NCBI GenBank assembly: GCA_963070105.1
Contig: OY718807.1
Coordinates: 4,747,001-4,811,000 of the forward strand
DNA from: Litomosoides sigmodontis
Lineage: Eukaryota > Nematoda > Chromadorea > Rhabditida > Onchocercidae
DNA length: 64,000 bases
Reading direction: 5' to 3'
Shown in pieces: positions 1-15,965 of the stretch (positions are counted from its first letter, which is position 1; the number at the start of each line of letters is the position of its first letter). The position numbers and the translations under genes were made by a program. The notes under the pieces were generated by a model. That model did no database searches. It was not told where the DNA came from and worked only from the letters and a program-made list of their open reading frames with translations.

Positions 1-3000
1 TTAGCTCTTGTCATCTCATCTTAAAATAATTTTGTTTGCAATTTTAAAAAATGCTAATTTAGGAATGAAAGCAAAAATGAATTTAAAAAAATTTTTTTTA
101 TTAAATTCTAAGAACGCAATTAGCTGCAAAATAAATGTTAGCGAGTAAAACGAGCATTGCAACAAAGTTGGAATGTGAATTTCAATCGCTGATATATTAC
201 CACTTGCGGTCTTTTCCAAAACATTTGCTAACCGAAAATAATATACGTAATATCTGTAAATATTCCTTTCTCAAAGTACGCCGTCAAGTGTTCTTAAATT
301 TTATTTAAATTTAAAATGTGTTCGCTGCGATCGTGGCCGACCATAACTGGAGGGGCGAAAAAAATTGCGCAATTTATCATAATTTTCCGCTGTAATTTAT
401 TTTAAAAATTTTTTAGGATAAAATAAGAAATGTCAGCTTCCTTGATAATTTAAGAAATATGTAGAAAGCAATAAGAAAAAAATTTTAATTTTTATTTTTG
501 GAGCGAAAAACGAAAAGCTCTCAGAAACACTTGCAGCAATCAATGAGAAAACCAAATGGTTTAGATAAATGATTTTACGAGAACGAATTGTATTATTAAA
601 AAAAAAATTATTTGTTTTATTAACTAAATATTTAGTCGCTAAGAACTTTCTTCAATTATAATAATTATGAATGTATGCAAATTTATGTCAATTTCATTTA
701 ATAAACGTTATTATCAATTAAAACAGAAATAAGTACTTAGCAGTTAATTTAATTAACTCTATCCATTGTGTTGTGCTCGTCAATGTCTTCTTCTTCCGAT
801 ATTTTTTTTATCAATGCAAACAGATTAATCGGATATTTTTTGAAAATTTCAAATTAATGAAGAATGTTCACTAATACAGTTGTGGCGAATGTGAACACTG
901 CCGATGAACAAATATTCCATCTGTACCTCTTTGATTTATCTTTTAAAATTAAAAAAAAGTTCAACTACTCTTTTTCGTTACTTCAACATCCATAAATTTG
1001 GTTTTTTTTTCACCTTTACATGCCGCTAAATTTTGATTTTTGAGATTTCCTTCCTATCTTCCCGCTTGTTACATTTATATAATATTTGTCCTTTTAGCTT
1101 TTTTTTCGAATTTTTTCAAATATCATAGTTTCCACTTATCTAGAAAAATGCAATTTCCCTTGGAAATTTTGCTAAATTTTCAAAAAATTAATTTTAAATC
1201 ATAATTTGATTGTAATTAAAATGAATGTCACCTCAAGTAAAATACTTCAAATTAAGAACCTCAACAGTTCTGATCGTAGACTTATGAAATTAGCAAACAA
1301 TTAATTTTGTTTTTCGAATTCTAGACATAATCATTTCAAGCGAAAATTTATCAAGAATTTGCTTAAAACTACGACTGGCATCAAACACAATTACAATCTT
1401 TCGCGAATTCCTACATTGAACAATTATTCAAATTTGGAAATTATTAATGCAAAATAAATGATATCACTAGAAGAAGAAATGAAATAATTGATAATTTTAA
1501 GAAAAATTTCAACTGGTAAATTATATTCTCAAATTAGAATTATTAAATGATTTTAATTTAGCACCCAAAACTTATTGTGTTTAATTGGAATGATGCAATT
1601 TGATTAATTTCGTAGCGTAAAAAAACTCAACCTTCTGAACTCATTCTGCTAATAATTTCAAAAAACTCTAATTCAGGTTTCGTTTCTTTTTTCTTCTAAA
1701 ACTTTCATATTTATCAGAATTGAAAGTGATCCAAAAGGTTTACAATTGCAAAATTCAATTCTCTGCCATTGGTGCCAACACACACTAATTACTTCAAAGT
1801 AACAAAGTGGATGGTTCATCGACGTAACGTACGACAGATGAAAAAGAGAACCAATCTAAGCCATTTTGTCTGAAATGCATACCGTGCTGGAGCGAAATAC
1901 AGTAACGCTTACAGTACTGTTTCTAATCCTCCTATGCATCCCTGGCTGATTACTACAATACCATCCATCGTATGCCATTTCAGTTCCTCCTCTCACGAAC
2001 ACTTCACCACTTTCATTTTTGCTCCCACTCATTTTCGCTATTATTATAGTAAATATTTTAATTTTATAGCTCACTCTCCCTCTCTCTCAGTAGAAAGGGA
2101 AAAAAGACGGCAAAGAAACATATGTTAAAGTCTTTGTTCGAAAATTTAAAAAAATTTGCAAAAACTGCAGAAGCTTGAAATTGCTTCTGATCAGTTCAGT
2201 TATTCAGTCAACAATTCATCCATTACTCTCTGCTCGCAAAAAAATTTTTTATAAACACAAAAATTTACTTAAAGCAAACTGAATGAGTCACTTTTCAGCC
2301 TATCCTTTAGCTACGCTAAATCACAAAGACGCAATACAACATTACTTGTAGGAGAAACAGATCAATTTTAGCAAATACTAGTAAATCGTCAAGTGATCAT
2401 TACCATCTGATGCGATGCCATTCGCAATTTCAAAATGAAGTGGAATTTGATTGGAAATAAACATTTCATCTCATCAGCACTGTCAGATCATCACTGTACC
2501 AATCCCGTACTTAAATTGATTAAGGAATAATCAATTTATCTTTCAAATTAAAAATTTTAAATAAAAAAATTATTACTGTTACTGCTACTATTTACACTTG
2601 TAGTACAAATACATTTGAAGTTACAGTGTGTGTTCATTGATAACACACCGAAATTACTCTTGGTTGGCTGAAAACTTAGAAGAGTGGAAAAAGTAAGTTG
2701 CTAGTAACAAATAGCAAGCAATGACGCCTTATGAAATTCAATCTACCAATTTACCTCATCGATCAATGAAACGTTTCTGTTCCATTTCATTATTAATTTT
2801 GATTTCAAAGAAATTCTCAAACATTCCACTACGAGAGGCTAACAGTGAAGAGAAATGACAGAGTGTACTTGTGGAAGTTCGAGAAAAAAGAAAGTGACAA
2901 CACAGTGATGTGTGCAGTCAATGGCAAACGTATGCTTATTAATACATCAAAAAAAAGCCGCCAAATGTTACCTGAAATCTCAAAGGAAGCATATCGCTGC

Positions 3001-6000
3001 TTGCTCAGATTCGGTGTTCCTCATAATGTACACCAATTGAGCTGTTGTTGTTTGTTGCTCGCTACCTGTGATACTTGCCTTTCCACTCGGCCTGAGCTAA
3101 CTTTTTGCAACAGTGAAGAAGCGAAGTAGCTAACAGTAGCAGTGGCAGTAGCAGAAGCAGAAGCAATTCGGAATTAGCACCGCGCCAATAACTGCCAAAC
3201 AAATGAAAGCACTAATTACAGGATGGCTTTCACTAATTAAACGATGACTAATTAATTACTTTGAAGTCGTCGTCGCACGTATTGTTTACGAAATAAAAGC
3301 ATATGGTCAAATCATTCCATTTATGCCTGTTTGCGTGCGTATGCGTGTGCGTGTGTGTGTGTGTGTGTTCTGAAAAATGCTTTAGGTTGATTGTGACGTT
3401 TGCTTCACGTACGCTATTTCCTCCCGTCACTTTATAAACACGTCATCATTCTCATCGACGTAAAACGTGACAAACTTTCAGAAACGAGCAAGTATAGGAT
3501 TTAAAAAAGAAGAAAAAGACGAACTTGATTTTAAATTGTAAAATCATGCAAAACTAAATGAACAATAAACTATGATAACACTGATAGCATTTTTATAACT
3601 TTTTAAAAAAAATGCATAATTGCCGAGGAATAATTGGAAAAGTCACTTTCATGTGAAATATTACATCAAATTGTATGGCTGAAAAGAAACGCAAATAAAT
3701 TAAAAATTCCCTAAACTATTACATTTATTGATAATAAGCTGAATGTGCGCTTCGATAAGAAATATTAAAATTTTCCAGATTTTCAGAATGATCGATGGAT
3801 TGAAGGATGAAAGTTGCAGCAAATAATCACATCCGTTAATTCTGATGATAAACTGCCAAGAGAATGTGATAGTACGAAAGCATCCGCTTAAACGTGTCTC
3901 TATGGGAATGTGTGAAATACGTGAAGAGCACGGAAGGTAAAAGTTATCACAGCTAACTGATCCGCTATACCTTATCATAGCAATTAGCATCGTTTAATTC
4001 AGCTTGTTGCTAATTAATTAACAAAATGCTTAAAATTTTTCCTTCCTATCACTACTTATCACGTCAATGGGGAATCTTATCACAAAAGCCTTTTGCTCAC
4101 TTCAAAATTTAACCGTTATTGTTGAACTGACTAATTCGATTATGTAATATTATATCTTGGAGATTTCCACTCAATAATGAAGTCAAACATCAGGAAGCAC
4201 TGAAATTGACTGGTTCCAAATTGAAAAATTATTTCCTGCAAGAGCTCTAACTGATTCTAGAAGGAGCAGTAGTTGATATGGGCTGAAAAACTGCCGACCG
4301 ATCCAGGACGGATACTGTCATCAGTTGCTGCTTGAATTTCAACTGATCGCAATTACGTGAAGATATATTCAATCAATAAGTTCGAAAACTCTTTTTCTTC
4401 ACGGAAATCAGTAAAACTTCCAACATGATGATAACAATCATTAATTAAAACTTAATGAGAAGAAGAAAGTTTGGAAGAAAGTAAGAGATTGATTTTTCAA
4501 TGATAGCAAATTTCGCGATTACAAAAGAATTTACTTATTAACAATTTACTCATCCTTGAAGAAAAGCACAGTTTAGTGTGAATTTGAAGGAGGAAATGGG
4601 AAACAATTTGCTTCAAATTTCAAAATTGCTTGATTAGAATCACGTAAATCACGTGAATGGAATTATATCTTCTACTAATTGAAATTACCACGCTACGTTG
4701 ACATCAGTGAATTCTAAAACTGAGGAAATTTTAGCTGATTACACTGAATATTGTTGGTTAGTTGTAAAATTCGACATAAAAAGTTGGAAACTGCACTGTT
4801 CAGAAATGAGTTGCAAGTGTCAGAAATTGTGAAATGAGAGGAAGAATTTTTGAATACTTTCTAAACGATCTGAATTTCTTGAAATTTTGAAACAGAAAAG
4901 TAAGCTTCAATTGTGAATTCATTTCCCATTGGCCTTACTTCACTAATTTACTATTAACCGACGTAAGCACACACTTCCCCAAAATGCATTTATAAGTTAA
5001 TTATCGGCAATTTTATATATGGTAATAAGCAAAATCGGTTAAATTTCAAGTTTTTGATTTTGATTTAAAAATTCTGCCATAAAAGTAAACTTCGATTGTT
5101 AATTCTATCACCAAACATTTTGCGCTCTACTAACTTGCGTCCTTTGCAGTGACGCAAAAAAATTTGCGAAACTGAAATAAAATAAAAAAATACGAAATCT
5201 TGAAATTTCATCATCGAGCAAAAAATGATAAAAGCCAATGAGCAAGCTTATTTCGACAAACAATATCATTTAATTCATTAATTTATCACTGAAAAAAAAG
5301 TTAATGGATCGCTAACTTCGTCAACAAAATTTTCGTAAACTTTCGAAAAAATTTAAACTAAAATTTCGCATGAATGAATTGATGAAATTTCAACAAAATT
5401 AAATTTAAAAAAGAACGAGAAAAGATGGATCAAATGGAAAAATTGTTGCAGGTAACAACCCTAATACTGAATGTTCCTATGATGCAGAGCTTCGTGAAAA
5501 ATTTTGTCGATTTGTATTGTGATAATGCCGTGGTGCACAGCTGCTCATTGCTTAAATGTTACCGCTAGCTTAGTCTAGTCTTAGTGGAATAGTTAGTTAG
5601 CTAGTTCAAAAAAAATATGGTTCCCTTCCCCTCTTCACCTTACTCCACTCGCCCGTAAGTTCAATTGACAACAAAGATATTATCATTGACGGATCACTGG
5701 CTTGCTAGTTACTGATGGCGTGTGGATGGATTGAAGAATAATGATAATAACAATAGAAATGATAAATTGGAAGGACGAAGTGAGTATCAGCCGACCTCTC
5801 GCAAATTAACATTCCCCAAATTGAATTTAATTATTTTAATTGCTTTAAATTATCGAAACGCTTCCGTTGGTTCCGTTTTGCGAAGGCGAGGGATGCATTT
5901 TTTTTCTGTTTTTTTTTGAAATAAATTTACTATAAAGCTTCTTGGAAATAACCAAATGGAAATTTGATTTGTTATTTCAAAGGCAACGGTACAGAGGGTT

Positions 6001-7563
6001 TCTATTTGGAAATTTGCTTTATTTTAGAATTTAAATTTGAAAATGGATGCTTTTAGCTGCGATATCCATTGCATAACTAAAGGAAGAAAAGGCTAAGACC
6101 AATGAAGTCGTTGGCCAGAAAAAGGATCTCTGTGACAAAGATGTAATTGCACTTTAAGTATTTTCCTAAAAAATTCAAGGAAATGCATTAAGTAACCCAT
6201 TAGTTAATTAAAGCAATTAAGATAACCATTAATTAATTAGGGTTTTTAAGATAGTCACACTAACGAATTAAACTCCAAGTATTAACACGTATTCAATCCC
6301 ATTTCCGATATATTTTTAGCGTCAAAACTAAATGTTTTTGCAAGCAAAATATTTGCGTTCGACTAGCACTTTCTATTTCACGCACCGTTCCAACGTGAAT
6401 TGTCCATTTTTTGACGTGCGACAAAGTGTGGCTTATAGGAAGAAGGGGAATAATCGTTGGAAGCAAATTTAGCACCACAATACACCACCTTATGATTTTA
6501 TTGTACGTTTAAAAGCTGAAACGTTCATTAGCGTCATTTCCGATCTGCTTGAAGTCACCTTTTTCCGTCCCCTTCCTTCATTAAATTTTAAATTCATCGA
6601 TCATGTGAATAAGAAATTAGAGAAATCAAATATTTGCATTTAATAAAATAAATGGTAAAGTATTGCTAGAAATATTGCTGCTAATAATTGATATTTTTAA
6701 TAAGACAAAGGAAATAATTGATGTTCACTGATAGCAGCAAAAAAAAGGAAGTATGCACAATATTTTTAAAGTTTTACTTAAATTGCTCTAATATTTAAAA
6801 GATTGCTGCCACAATTAATATTCCAACAGCGCAGAAATTATACCTAAACTTCAGCGTTCGCAATAAAATTTCAAAGAAAACTGCCGATGTGAGGAAAAGC
6901 GACAAAGTGGAAAAGTAGCATATTTATTTTCTTTCCGCAATGGGAGAAGATCAAATTTTCGATATTTGAGAACAAACACCGCACACCCTGCACAGCGCAT
7001 ATGCTTTATATTTGTTGAAATGAGCTGATTAACGATCGGTTGTTGCATATTAGCTAATTAATCCATAATACATTAATTCATTATGCATTACGTTACACTT
7101 ATTTATGATGCGTAAACACCCTGCAAAATGAGGTATTCTGGTGGATTTGAGATGGTGCACCGCGGGTTCGGTGGATGGATGGAACGCCGGAAAATGTCGG
7201 ATATTCGATGTGGCAGGTATTGTTGTGCTCGAAGAAAATATGAAAATGAACGGTAAAACGCTACAGTTTGAGGACTGGAAATAGGAAATTGAATGGCTGA
7301 TGAGTGGTGGTAGTTACGATGAAAGTTGGAAAACATTCGCGGATGTGCAACAACGCGGACGCAGCAACTGCATAGGACATTTCTACAAGGAACTACAAAT
7401 TCACAACAAAAATGTGAAATTAAACTTTGAGATTTAACAATGTGAATTGAAATGGCAAGAAACGAAGAAAACAAAGGAAAGAGAAGTAAAAGCAAAGCAC
7501 AAACACTTGCTAAATCATTTAACACGTGGAAAATACGAACTTCAAACCAAAAGACGTAGGTGT
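1..7563. other. AT-rich region without a recognisable gene
   Basis: No open frame in this stretch shows protein-like composition together with usable splice sites. The longer open frames are low-complexity or are interrupted without nematode-type donors and acceptors. A short GT-rich microsatellite lies at about 3339-3368. It may be intergenic DNA or a very long intron of the minus-strand gene that ends near 10.3 kb. Exons shorter than about 40 bp could be missed. Confidence 0.5.
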
Positions 7564-7755
7564 TGTCGAGAAACCAGAAGTGCTACTGTAAATACTGTAT
7601 GCAATATTCTTATCTACGTATTCATTTAAATGTAATTCATTCATCCATCACATATCGTATCCTCCCCACTACATTTAAATGAATACTTTGATAAGAATAT
7701 TACATACAGTATTTGCAATAAGCGTATTTCCCGTTACACTTCGGGTTTCTCGACA
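7564..7755. repeat. Long imperfect inverted repeat (hairpin or MITE-like element)
   Basis: The left arm at 7564-7634 is the imperfect reverse complement of the right arm at 7670-7755, with a loop of about 35 nt. The outer 12 bp (TGTCGAGAAACC against GGTTTCTCGACA) and the inner 15 bp around ATTTAAAT match perfectly; the middle has small indels. The arms differ in length by about 15 nt, as expected of an old inverted-repeat element. No coding capacity is visible. It could be a non-autonomous transposon of the MITE type or a local inverted duplication. No target-site duplication was confirmed. Confidence 0.7.
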
Positions 7756-7873
7756 GCTGAATGTTTGTGAGAGGAAAAGGAAAATTTTCATATTTTCTAC
7801 ATTTTTACATGTTTCAAGAGACAATTTTGGCAGTTTAGTTATTGAAACTATCAAAGAGATGGATGAACAGTGA

Positions 7874-7985
7874 TAGAGAGAGAGAGAGAGAGGGAGAGAG
7901 AGAGAACAGATCTATAATTTGAATTTCAAACCGATCAAATATTTCCGTTAAATGCTCACACACACACACATGCACACACGCACAG
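7874..7985. repeat. GA and CA microsatellites
   Basis: A GA-rich run at 7874-7908 is followed by a CA-rich run at about 7957-7985. Both are simple-sequence DNA with scattered interruptions and carry no coding signal. Confidence 0.85.
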
Positions 7986-8860
7986 ACATGAAGCAATCGA
8001 TGAGATGAGATTCAAAACAAATTATCCGCTTAGTGTATCAGTAAATTGATTTAATTAAAAAAAATTGTGCGTAACGTTGTTTGAAGTGGAACAGACTGAG
8101 CGGAGCGCACTTATCCATAAATCTTCGCCACATGTAAAGCGCTGAGGAGGCTTTATATTCATCAACAACACTTCTCCACTAGCACCATCATTGTATAAAT
8201 TTATTACAATAATATGATGAAAATATACTTCAAAAAAAAACTTGTCAAAACAATAATTAAATTTCATTTGATTTTTAGACAATTAATTTTAGTACGAAGT
8301 TCGGCGTATTTGCACCGAAATAAACAACTAAATTTGTTATTGTGTGAAGTGATTGATTCATTTCACACGGAATTTACTGATAGTTTATAGAAAATTGTAC
8401 ACCAAAAAATACTTGCGACATCCTGCGACACATTTCGCAGCTAATTTTCGCGCCTTTTTCTCTGATTAATTTAGTTTTCGAGTTTAACGGAAGTGAAATG
8501 AATTGGTAGAATGAAAGAGCAGCTAATGCATGAGGAGAGCTAAGGAAGCTAAGCAGTGAAACTGCGAGCTAAGAGAGTTCATCTGCCAGAGGTCAAAAGT
8601 GATGAAATTCAAACTTTAATTGCCGCACTGAGCTAATATTATGCTTAAGAGGAAAAAGGACGAAATATTCCGCTCGTACAAGTAAGCTATCTTGCGAATT
8701 TGCAAAAACAGTTTCTATCGATTCCTGTTGAATGAGAGTGGAAAATAAACATCAGCGACAGCTGTTTAAAGCGAGTAAAGACGTTGCGATAAAAAAAAGG
8801 GAAAAATATCAGCGAAATTCGCTTTTATTCTTTCTCTATCTTTTAATTAGGCATAAAAAG

Positions 8861-8868
8861 AGGGGAGA

Positions 8869-8903
<35 letters not shown>
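8861..8903. repeat. GA microsatellite
   Basis: An interrupted GAGAGA run on the plus strand (CTCTCT on the other strand). It is simple-sequence DNA in otherwise gene-free surroundings. Confidence 0.85.
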
Positions 8904-9329
8904 GTATAGTTGGAGCGTAAACATTTCCTCCGTCCGATATGCAAGATGTATTAATGAAATGAGAAAAAAAAATTTAGTATTTCATCTTTGGAAAAATAGG
9001 ATTAATTTAAATGTGCAAAATGAGTACAAATGTGAAATTTCAATCCTTTTAATTTCACTCTTTAAACTGGTGCTATCTGAAATTGTTTCCATTGTATGAA
9101 ATAACAAGTGGAAGTGAGGGACATTAATAAGAAATGATAGAAATTAATTTAAATACAAAATAAGAAATGAAACTGAAGTGGAAATGAAATAGCACATAAG
9201 TAATACACGCTGCTTAGGAAGTGAAAAATAATCATCAAAATGTTAGAATTGAAAATATTAGTTGGAATGGCATCGGACGCTTGTTGATGTAGCCTGCCTG
9301 GGCTTCCTTCTCGTTGAAACTTGGAATAT

Positions 9330-9351
9330 ATGTGTGTGTGTGTGTCTGTGT

Positions 9352-9397
<46 letters not shown>
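9330..9397. repeat. TG microsatellite, left member of an opposed pair
   Basis: About 34 TG units with a few interruptions. A complementary CA array starts 120 bp downstream at 9518, so the two can base-pair on one strand. Open frames across it translate to alternating Cys-Val and are artefacts. Confidence 0.9.
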
Positions 9398-9398
<1 letters not shown>

Positions 9399-9514
9399 AA
9401 TCTGTGCTATGCGATGTGAAGTGATGGATTGGGAAATCCTGTAATAAACACTATGTGAACTAATCCATTTACAACACATAACTGATATGCACAGACAAAG
9501 ATGTACGAACTTAC

Positions 9515-9517
<3 letters not shown>

Positions 9518-9574
<57 letters not shown>

Positions 9575-9583
9575 TACACACAC
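9518..9583. repeat. CA microsatellite, right member of an opposed pair
   Basis: About 33 CA units with ATA interruptions. It is the reverse complement of the TG array at 9330-9397. Open frames here read alternating Thr-His and are not genes. Confidence 0.9.
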
Positions 9584-10315
9584 CTACAACAAATATTTCA
9601 CAAACTGTTTTCAAAATTGACAAATAGATCCAGGTTTTTTTTTCATTCCATCTGTGCACTGGTTGTCACGAAGATAATCCACCTGGAACGATCAGATCAG
9701 TACTCACTCCATCTCTCTTCATTCTTTTTCAAAGTGACAGCTCCATTCCATTGTTTTTTAGCTGCAAATTTTTCTTTTATTTTCAGTCTTTCCTTGCTTT
9801 TTACGCCAATTAAATGGCACACGTACGTATGCTACTGCACTCAGACAACAAGTTGCAGTGCGATCGATGAATTTGATTTTAATTTGAGTTACATGGATTC
9901 GGTCACTTCATTGCTTTTTTTTAAATTTCCATATTGATATTTATTTGGTGATAATTATTTACTGCTGTAACATTTTATTGGGAATGCATTCATTACTGAT
10001 AGATATGGTATTATACAGTTGCATCTGATCGTTCTAATCACTTATCTTCACAGTTCTCAAGGTAGAAATTGCAAGGAAAAAGGTTAAGTTGACGATTCGA
10101 ACGTTTCTCCCGTGACTGATACGTTTGAAATGTTCGATCGGATCGTTGGCGATGAATTACTCAATGCTTTCCCTCGCGCAGTCGGATCTTCAAACCACTG
10201 AAATGAAATGAAATGCAGTAGACCTGTCCAACCACCTCATTTTTTACTACAAATATTGAAAGTTCCGTTCGCTACACTCTGACCCTCCAATGTCGTAGTT
10301 TCAGTTCAACTTTCG

Positions 10316-13300
10316 TCACGTCAAGTAAAGTGGGATAGTTAAAGCAGAGACGCGCTGCACTAGACAAGTACAGGAATGGAAACGAACTGTCGAAGTGGAT
10401 CCGACGACAGTTTCATTGCAGTTGGAAGTGGTCGACTGTTTCACAAATAACTCCATCGTTTTTAATTCTCCTTTTTCTGAAACATAAAACTAAGCATACT
10501 TCAAAATGTTCAAAATCATCAAAATTTCAAAGTTTAATTTTTTTAAACGAAATCAGTCCAAATCCAATTCTAATCACGTTACGAACACTTACGCCATCGA
10601 GGAAGAAGTAAGCAATTGCAGAAGCATTGTAGTCTGCGAAACGACCTACCAGCAACTGTACCTCGTTCGCTGGAACGCTTTTGTGCACTAATGTATTTCC
10701 GGAATGAGCGATCTTTTCCGTGTTGTACTCGATCCACCATATACATTCCGGTGATGAACAGTACCAACGCAATGATGAACAGAACGCTTGCGATCAGAAT
10801 TTCATCCCACTAAGGTGTCAGCAGTTTCAATCGAAAGATTTTAGTAGAGGCAATTGAGAAAGCATGTGAAATTGCTCAATAATAAATGTCACTCGTGTCG
10901 TAATAAAGAAATTTTTAAATAATAAATTTTAATATGACTCATTTATAAAGCGAGCCTTCCGGTATTAAACTGATAAAACGATTCATTTTTAACTGAAGCG
11001 CCCAACATTATGGCCCCAAAATCATTGCTATTACTTCAATTTACAAATATCACTAACTGTTTTACAACAAATCCTATCACAACGAACTTTCATTGAAATC
11101 TTTACGAATAATTTAATTACGCGAACTAATTATTACATTGAATTATTCAAATTCGACGTGTCACTTAATGCACTGATTAATGGAAGGATGCAGTTCGATT
11201 TTTTCACCTTTCCCTAACGCTACTGTTTTGTATTTCTCTTAGCTTAACGTGCTCCAAGCGTAAAGAAGTTTGCTTCAGAAAGTTTAATTTGCACGAAGTA
11301 CCGCTTAAAACTCATTTTATTGCAGAACGAAAAAGGCGACTCACTTTTAGCGGATCACCGACATCTGATCTAAAAAAAGCAAATTTTTACATTCTTATCG
11401 TTTCCAGCCATTTAATTTCGATTGCTGCTACCTTACGTTCGTTTTTGCGCTGCGCTAGACTGCCCGAGATATTATTTCAGGATGAATTAAAGTATAGTTA
11501 AAATAGACATTGATTAACGTGCATAGTGATAGCGTGTACTTCCGTGGGAGAAGTGTTTGGCACATCACTCGAAGCTTCTGCAATTCAACGCTATCAGATA
11601 AATTCGAGAATGAGTTTATGTGAAGATAATATTGCATTTTTTTTGTGACAAGGAATGTTCAGAGAAATGCTGTGGTAGCAATTTAGCGCTTCCAACAAAT
11701 GTTTAATTAAAATTGAAAATGGAAAAATTTTTAAATTTTAACTATTCAAAAATAATTTTGTATTTCTGACAAAAATGTTGTGGTGTGAAAAACTTCAAGA
11801 AATTAATTTGTTAATTTCATAACTGAAACGATTTCCTCTGCCAGAGCTTGAAATTAAGGAAATTTTAAATTTCTTATTTACTCCATGAACTTAGCTAATG
11901 GAAACTTTCAGAATATAACAAGATAATTTATAATTCGCAAAAAAAAAAACACATACCATACATCACAGTGCTTGCGGTACTTCTTTTTATTGCTTCCTGA
12001 AATTTCACGTACTGTTAAAAAAGGCACAAATTTCGAGCAGTTATCAGCGCTTGTTTACTACAACTCTTTTTCCGGTAATTAAGTGTTTTAGTTTTAGTCA
12101 TTTAACTTTGACATCAAAAGCATTGCCTATAACTGTATTTTGGTATTATTTAAATATATCATTGCTACGGATAGGATACTTATTGTATTCATTGTACGAA
12201 TGAATTAATTAGATACAGTCGTTTTGTTGAATAGATTTTGAAATCTATTAAGTTAAATTTGGCGGAAAAGAAAGATGAACTGATTTCAGGCTTCATTAAC
12301 TACCACGTAGTAGCAGAAGAAGGAAGAATAAAACCGCCATCGATCCTGTAATTTGCAAAACGAGGCTAAATGTTCGTCGGAAAACGTCCTGCGGTATAAT
12401 TCTTTACGAGGACGTTTTATCACGCAATGATCTTTTTTTACGACAGCCAATGCCACGCAATGACCATTTTGACAGCACTTATTATTACTTAATAATTCTT
12501 ACGTTCACTAACTCTATGCAACGCTTTTAACGTGAGAAAACGGCAATAATCGATCAGTTTGATAAGTTGATTTTGAGATGATAACTGTCACGTGTCGTTA
12601 CGTTATAATAATTTGCATAATTCAGCGGATAATTGTGCTCGTAAATCTAACGACAATCAGTGAAAAGTTCCAAGTGAACTCGCTAGAAAGGTCAACGATT
12701 TATGTGCGTCGCAGGAGGCGACCGTTAGATTTGGATGAGTGCAGTGGAATGTCATTTCGTTTAATAAGTATTTGCTGGACTGGCAGATGAAATTTTAGCT
12801 GTCCAATTTAGAAATAAGCAAATTTCACTAATTGTTTCAGAAGTGCTCAATTGAACAACCTCTCCACGGCGACGCTCATTTCCCTTGCATCGATCGATGA
12901 CAACGAGCGCTAATTGACCAGTAAGCTGGAACAGTGCCAAAACTAAGGATTTCTGCGCGTTGCTTTTTGGCGGTTGCAAGAGTGGTACTTGTGACTTCCC
13001 TGCGCAAACTGATATTGTAGCTCGTCCATGGGGTTTGACTGAACTGTTTGCCATGTAACCCTCACGCCTCACCCAGTCTGTTTTTATTCAAATTAATTGC
13101 CATACGGTGAAAATTGATAATTTTTCCAATCAAAGAAAACGATAAGTAAAATAATGGAAGGGAAATTTGAACGTTACTAAATTACAGATGGAAATAGAAT
13201 GGCGAGAGAAGGAAAGCAATGATCTGAAAACAGGCGAGAGAGGGGTAAAGTTAGGTTTAGCACGTTGCCAAATTTTACGGCAATTTTTTCGAATCTAATA

Positions 13301-13943
13301 ATGGAGTAGTGTTTACCGAATGCTGCGATTATGCATGCATAATGTTTCAGCAGTTTAGCAAAATTCATATTTAAAATAACTTCTGGTGTATCAATTAAAT
13401 TTCAACTGTTTTAATGACATTTTAAGTCGAAAATTTTCAAGACAAATAAAGCTTAATTGAAGCGCATATGGTTAAATGTGCTTTCGAAGCCATTGCACTT
13501 CTGTTTAGTTTAAATATGTTACCACCAAAAAAGTCTATTTAAAAATTGTTTGAATTTTCGGCACATTTTTAAAAATTAAAAAAATTTTACATGACAGGAA
13601 AATGTAATTAATGGCATTGCTAATTCGATGCGAAAGATGCGGACATTTTTATTGCCATGTAAAATTTCATCTGAAAATGTTCAAAATTTAAGTAATTTCA
13701 AATGTTAATTCCTTGCGCTATTTTGAGAGAGTAATCGATGTAATTAATTGACTGATTGATGAACTGGTTAGTAAGCAGGAACTTGGCCAGTTTGACACCT
13801 GTAATAAGCAATTTCGGCTCGTCGTGGGCGCTGAAACGGCTCGGACCGAAGTGCATCACTAAAGTTATGTCTGACAATTTCCATCTTTTCGGGTTTCATC
13901 AAATTTTGCACTTCTATTTGTGATGGCGCAAATTTGGATTCTT
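10316..13943 (-). CDS. Candidate type I membrane protein, unknown family (partial model)
   Basis: I do not recognise the family. Four 3' exons join in frame through canonical GT-AG sites: 11540-11577, a 25-nt exon 11345-11369, 10650-10809 and 10316-10476, the last ending in TGA. The 10650-10809 exon encodes a transmembrane segment (EILIASVLFIIALVLFITGM) followed by basic residues (VQHGKDRSFRKY), so the tail is probably cytoplasmic and Ser/Thr-rich. Two further upstream exons, 12860-13043 and 13799-13943, also agree in phase but are less certain, because other frames are open there too. No start codon or signal peptide was found, so the 5' end is missing. The acceptor tttag and donor gtgagt around the 25-nt exon are strong. 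Transcript evidence would settle the model. Confidence 0.4.
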
Positions 13944-15810
<1,867 letters not shown>

Positions 15811-15965
15811 ATACAGCTGATAATTTTCTAGAAATTTCAATTTCTGAGAGTGCTCGAGAAGCATTTTCAATTGACATGAACATCTGTGAGAGGTAATTTT
15901 AATTTCGGAAAAAACTTTGAAAGACGTGTTATTCCCAGCACATTGCACAGAAGTTGTAGCAATTC

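Noticed and set aside
7103..7525. 140-codon minus-strand frame
   Set aside because: No recognisable domain, no supporting splice sites and composition typical of random AT-rich DNA; length alone is not enough.
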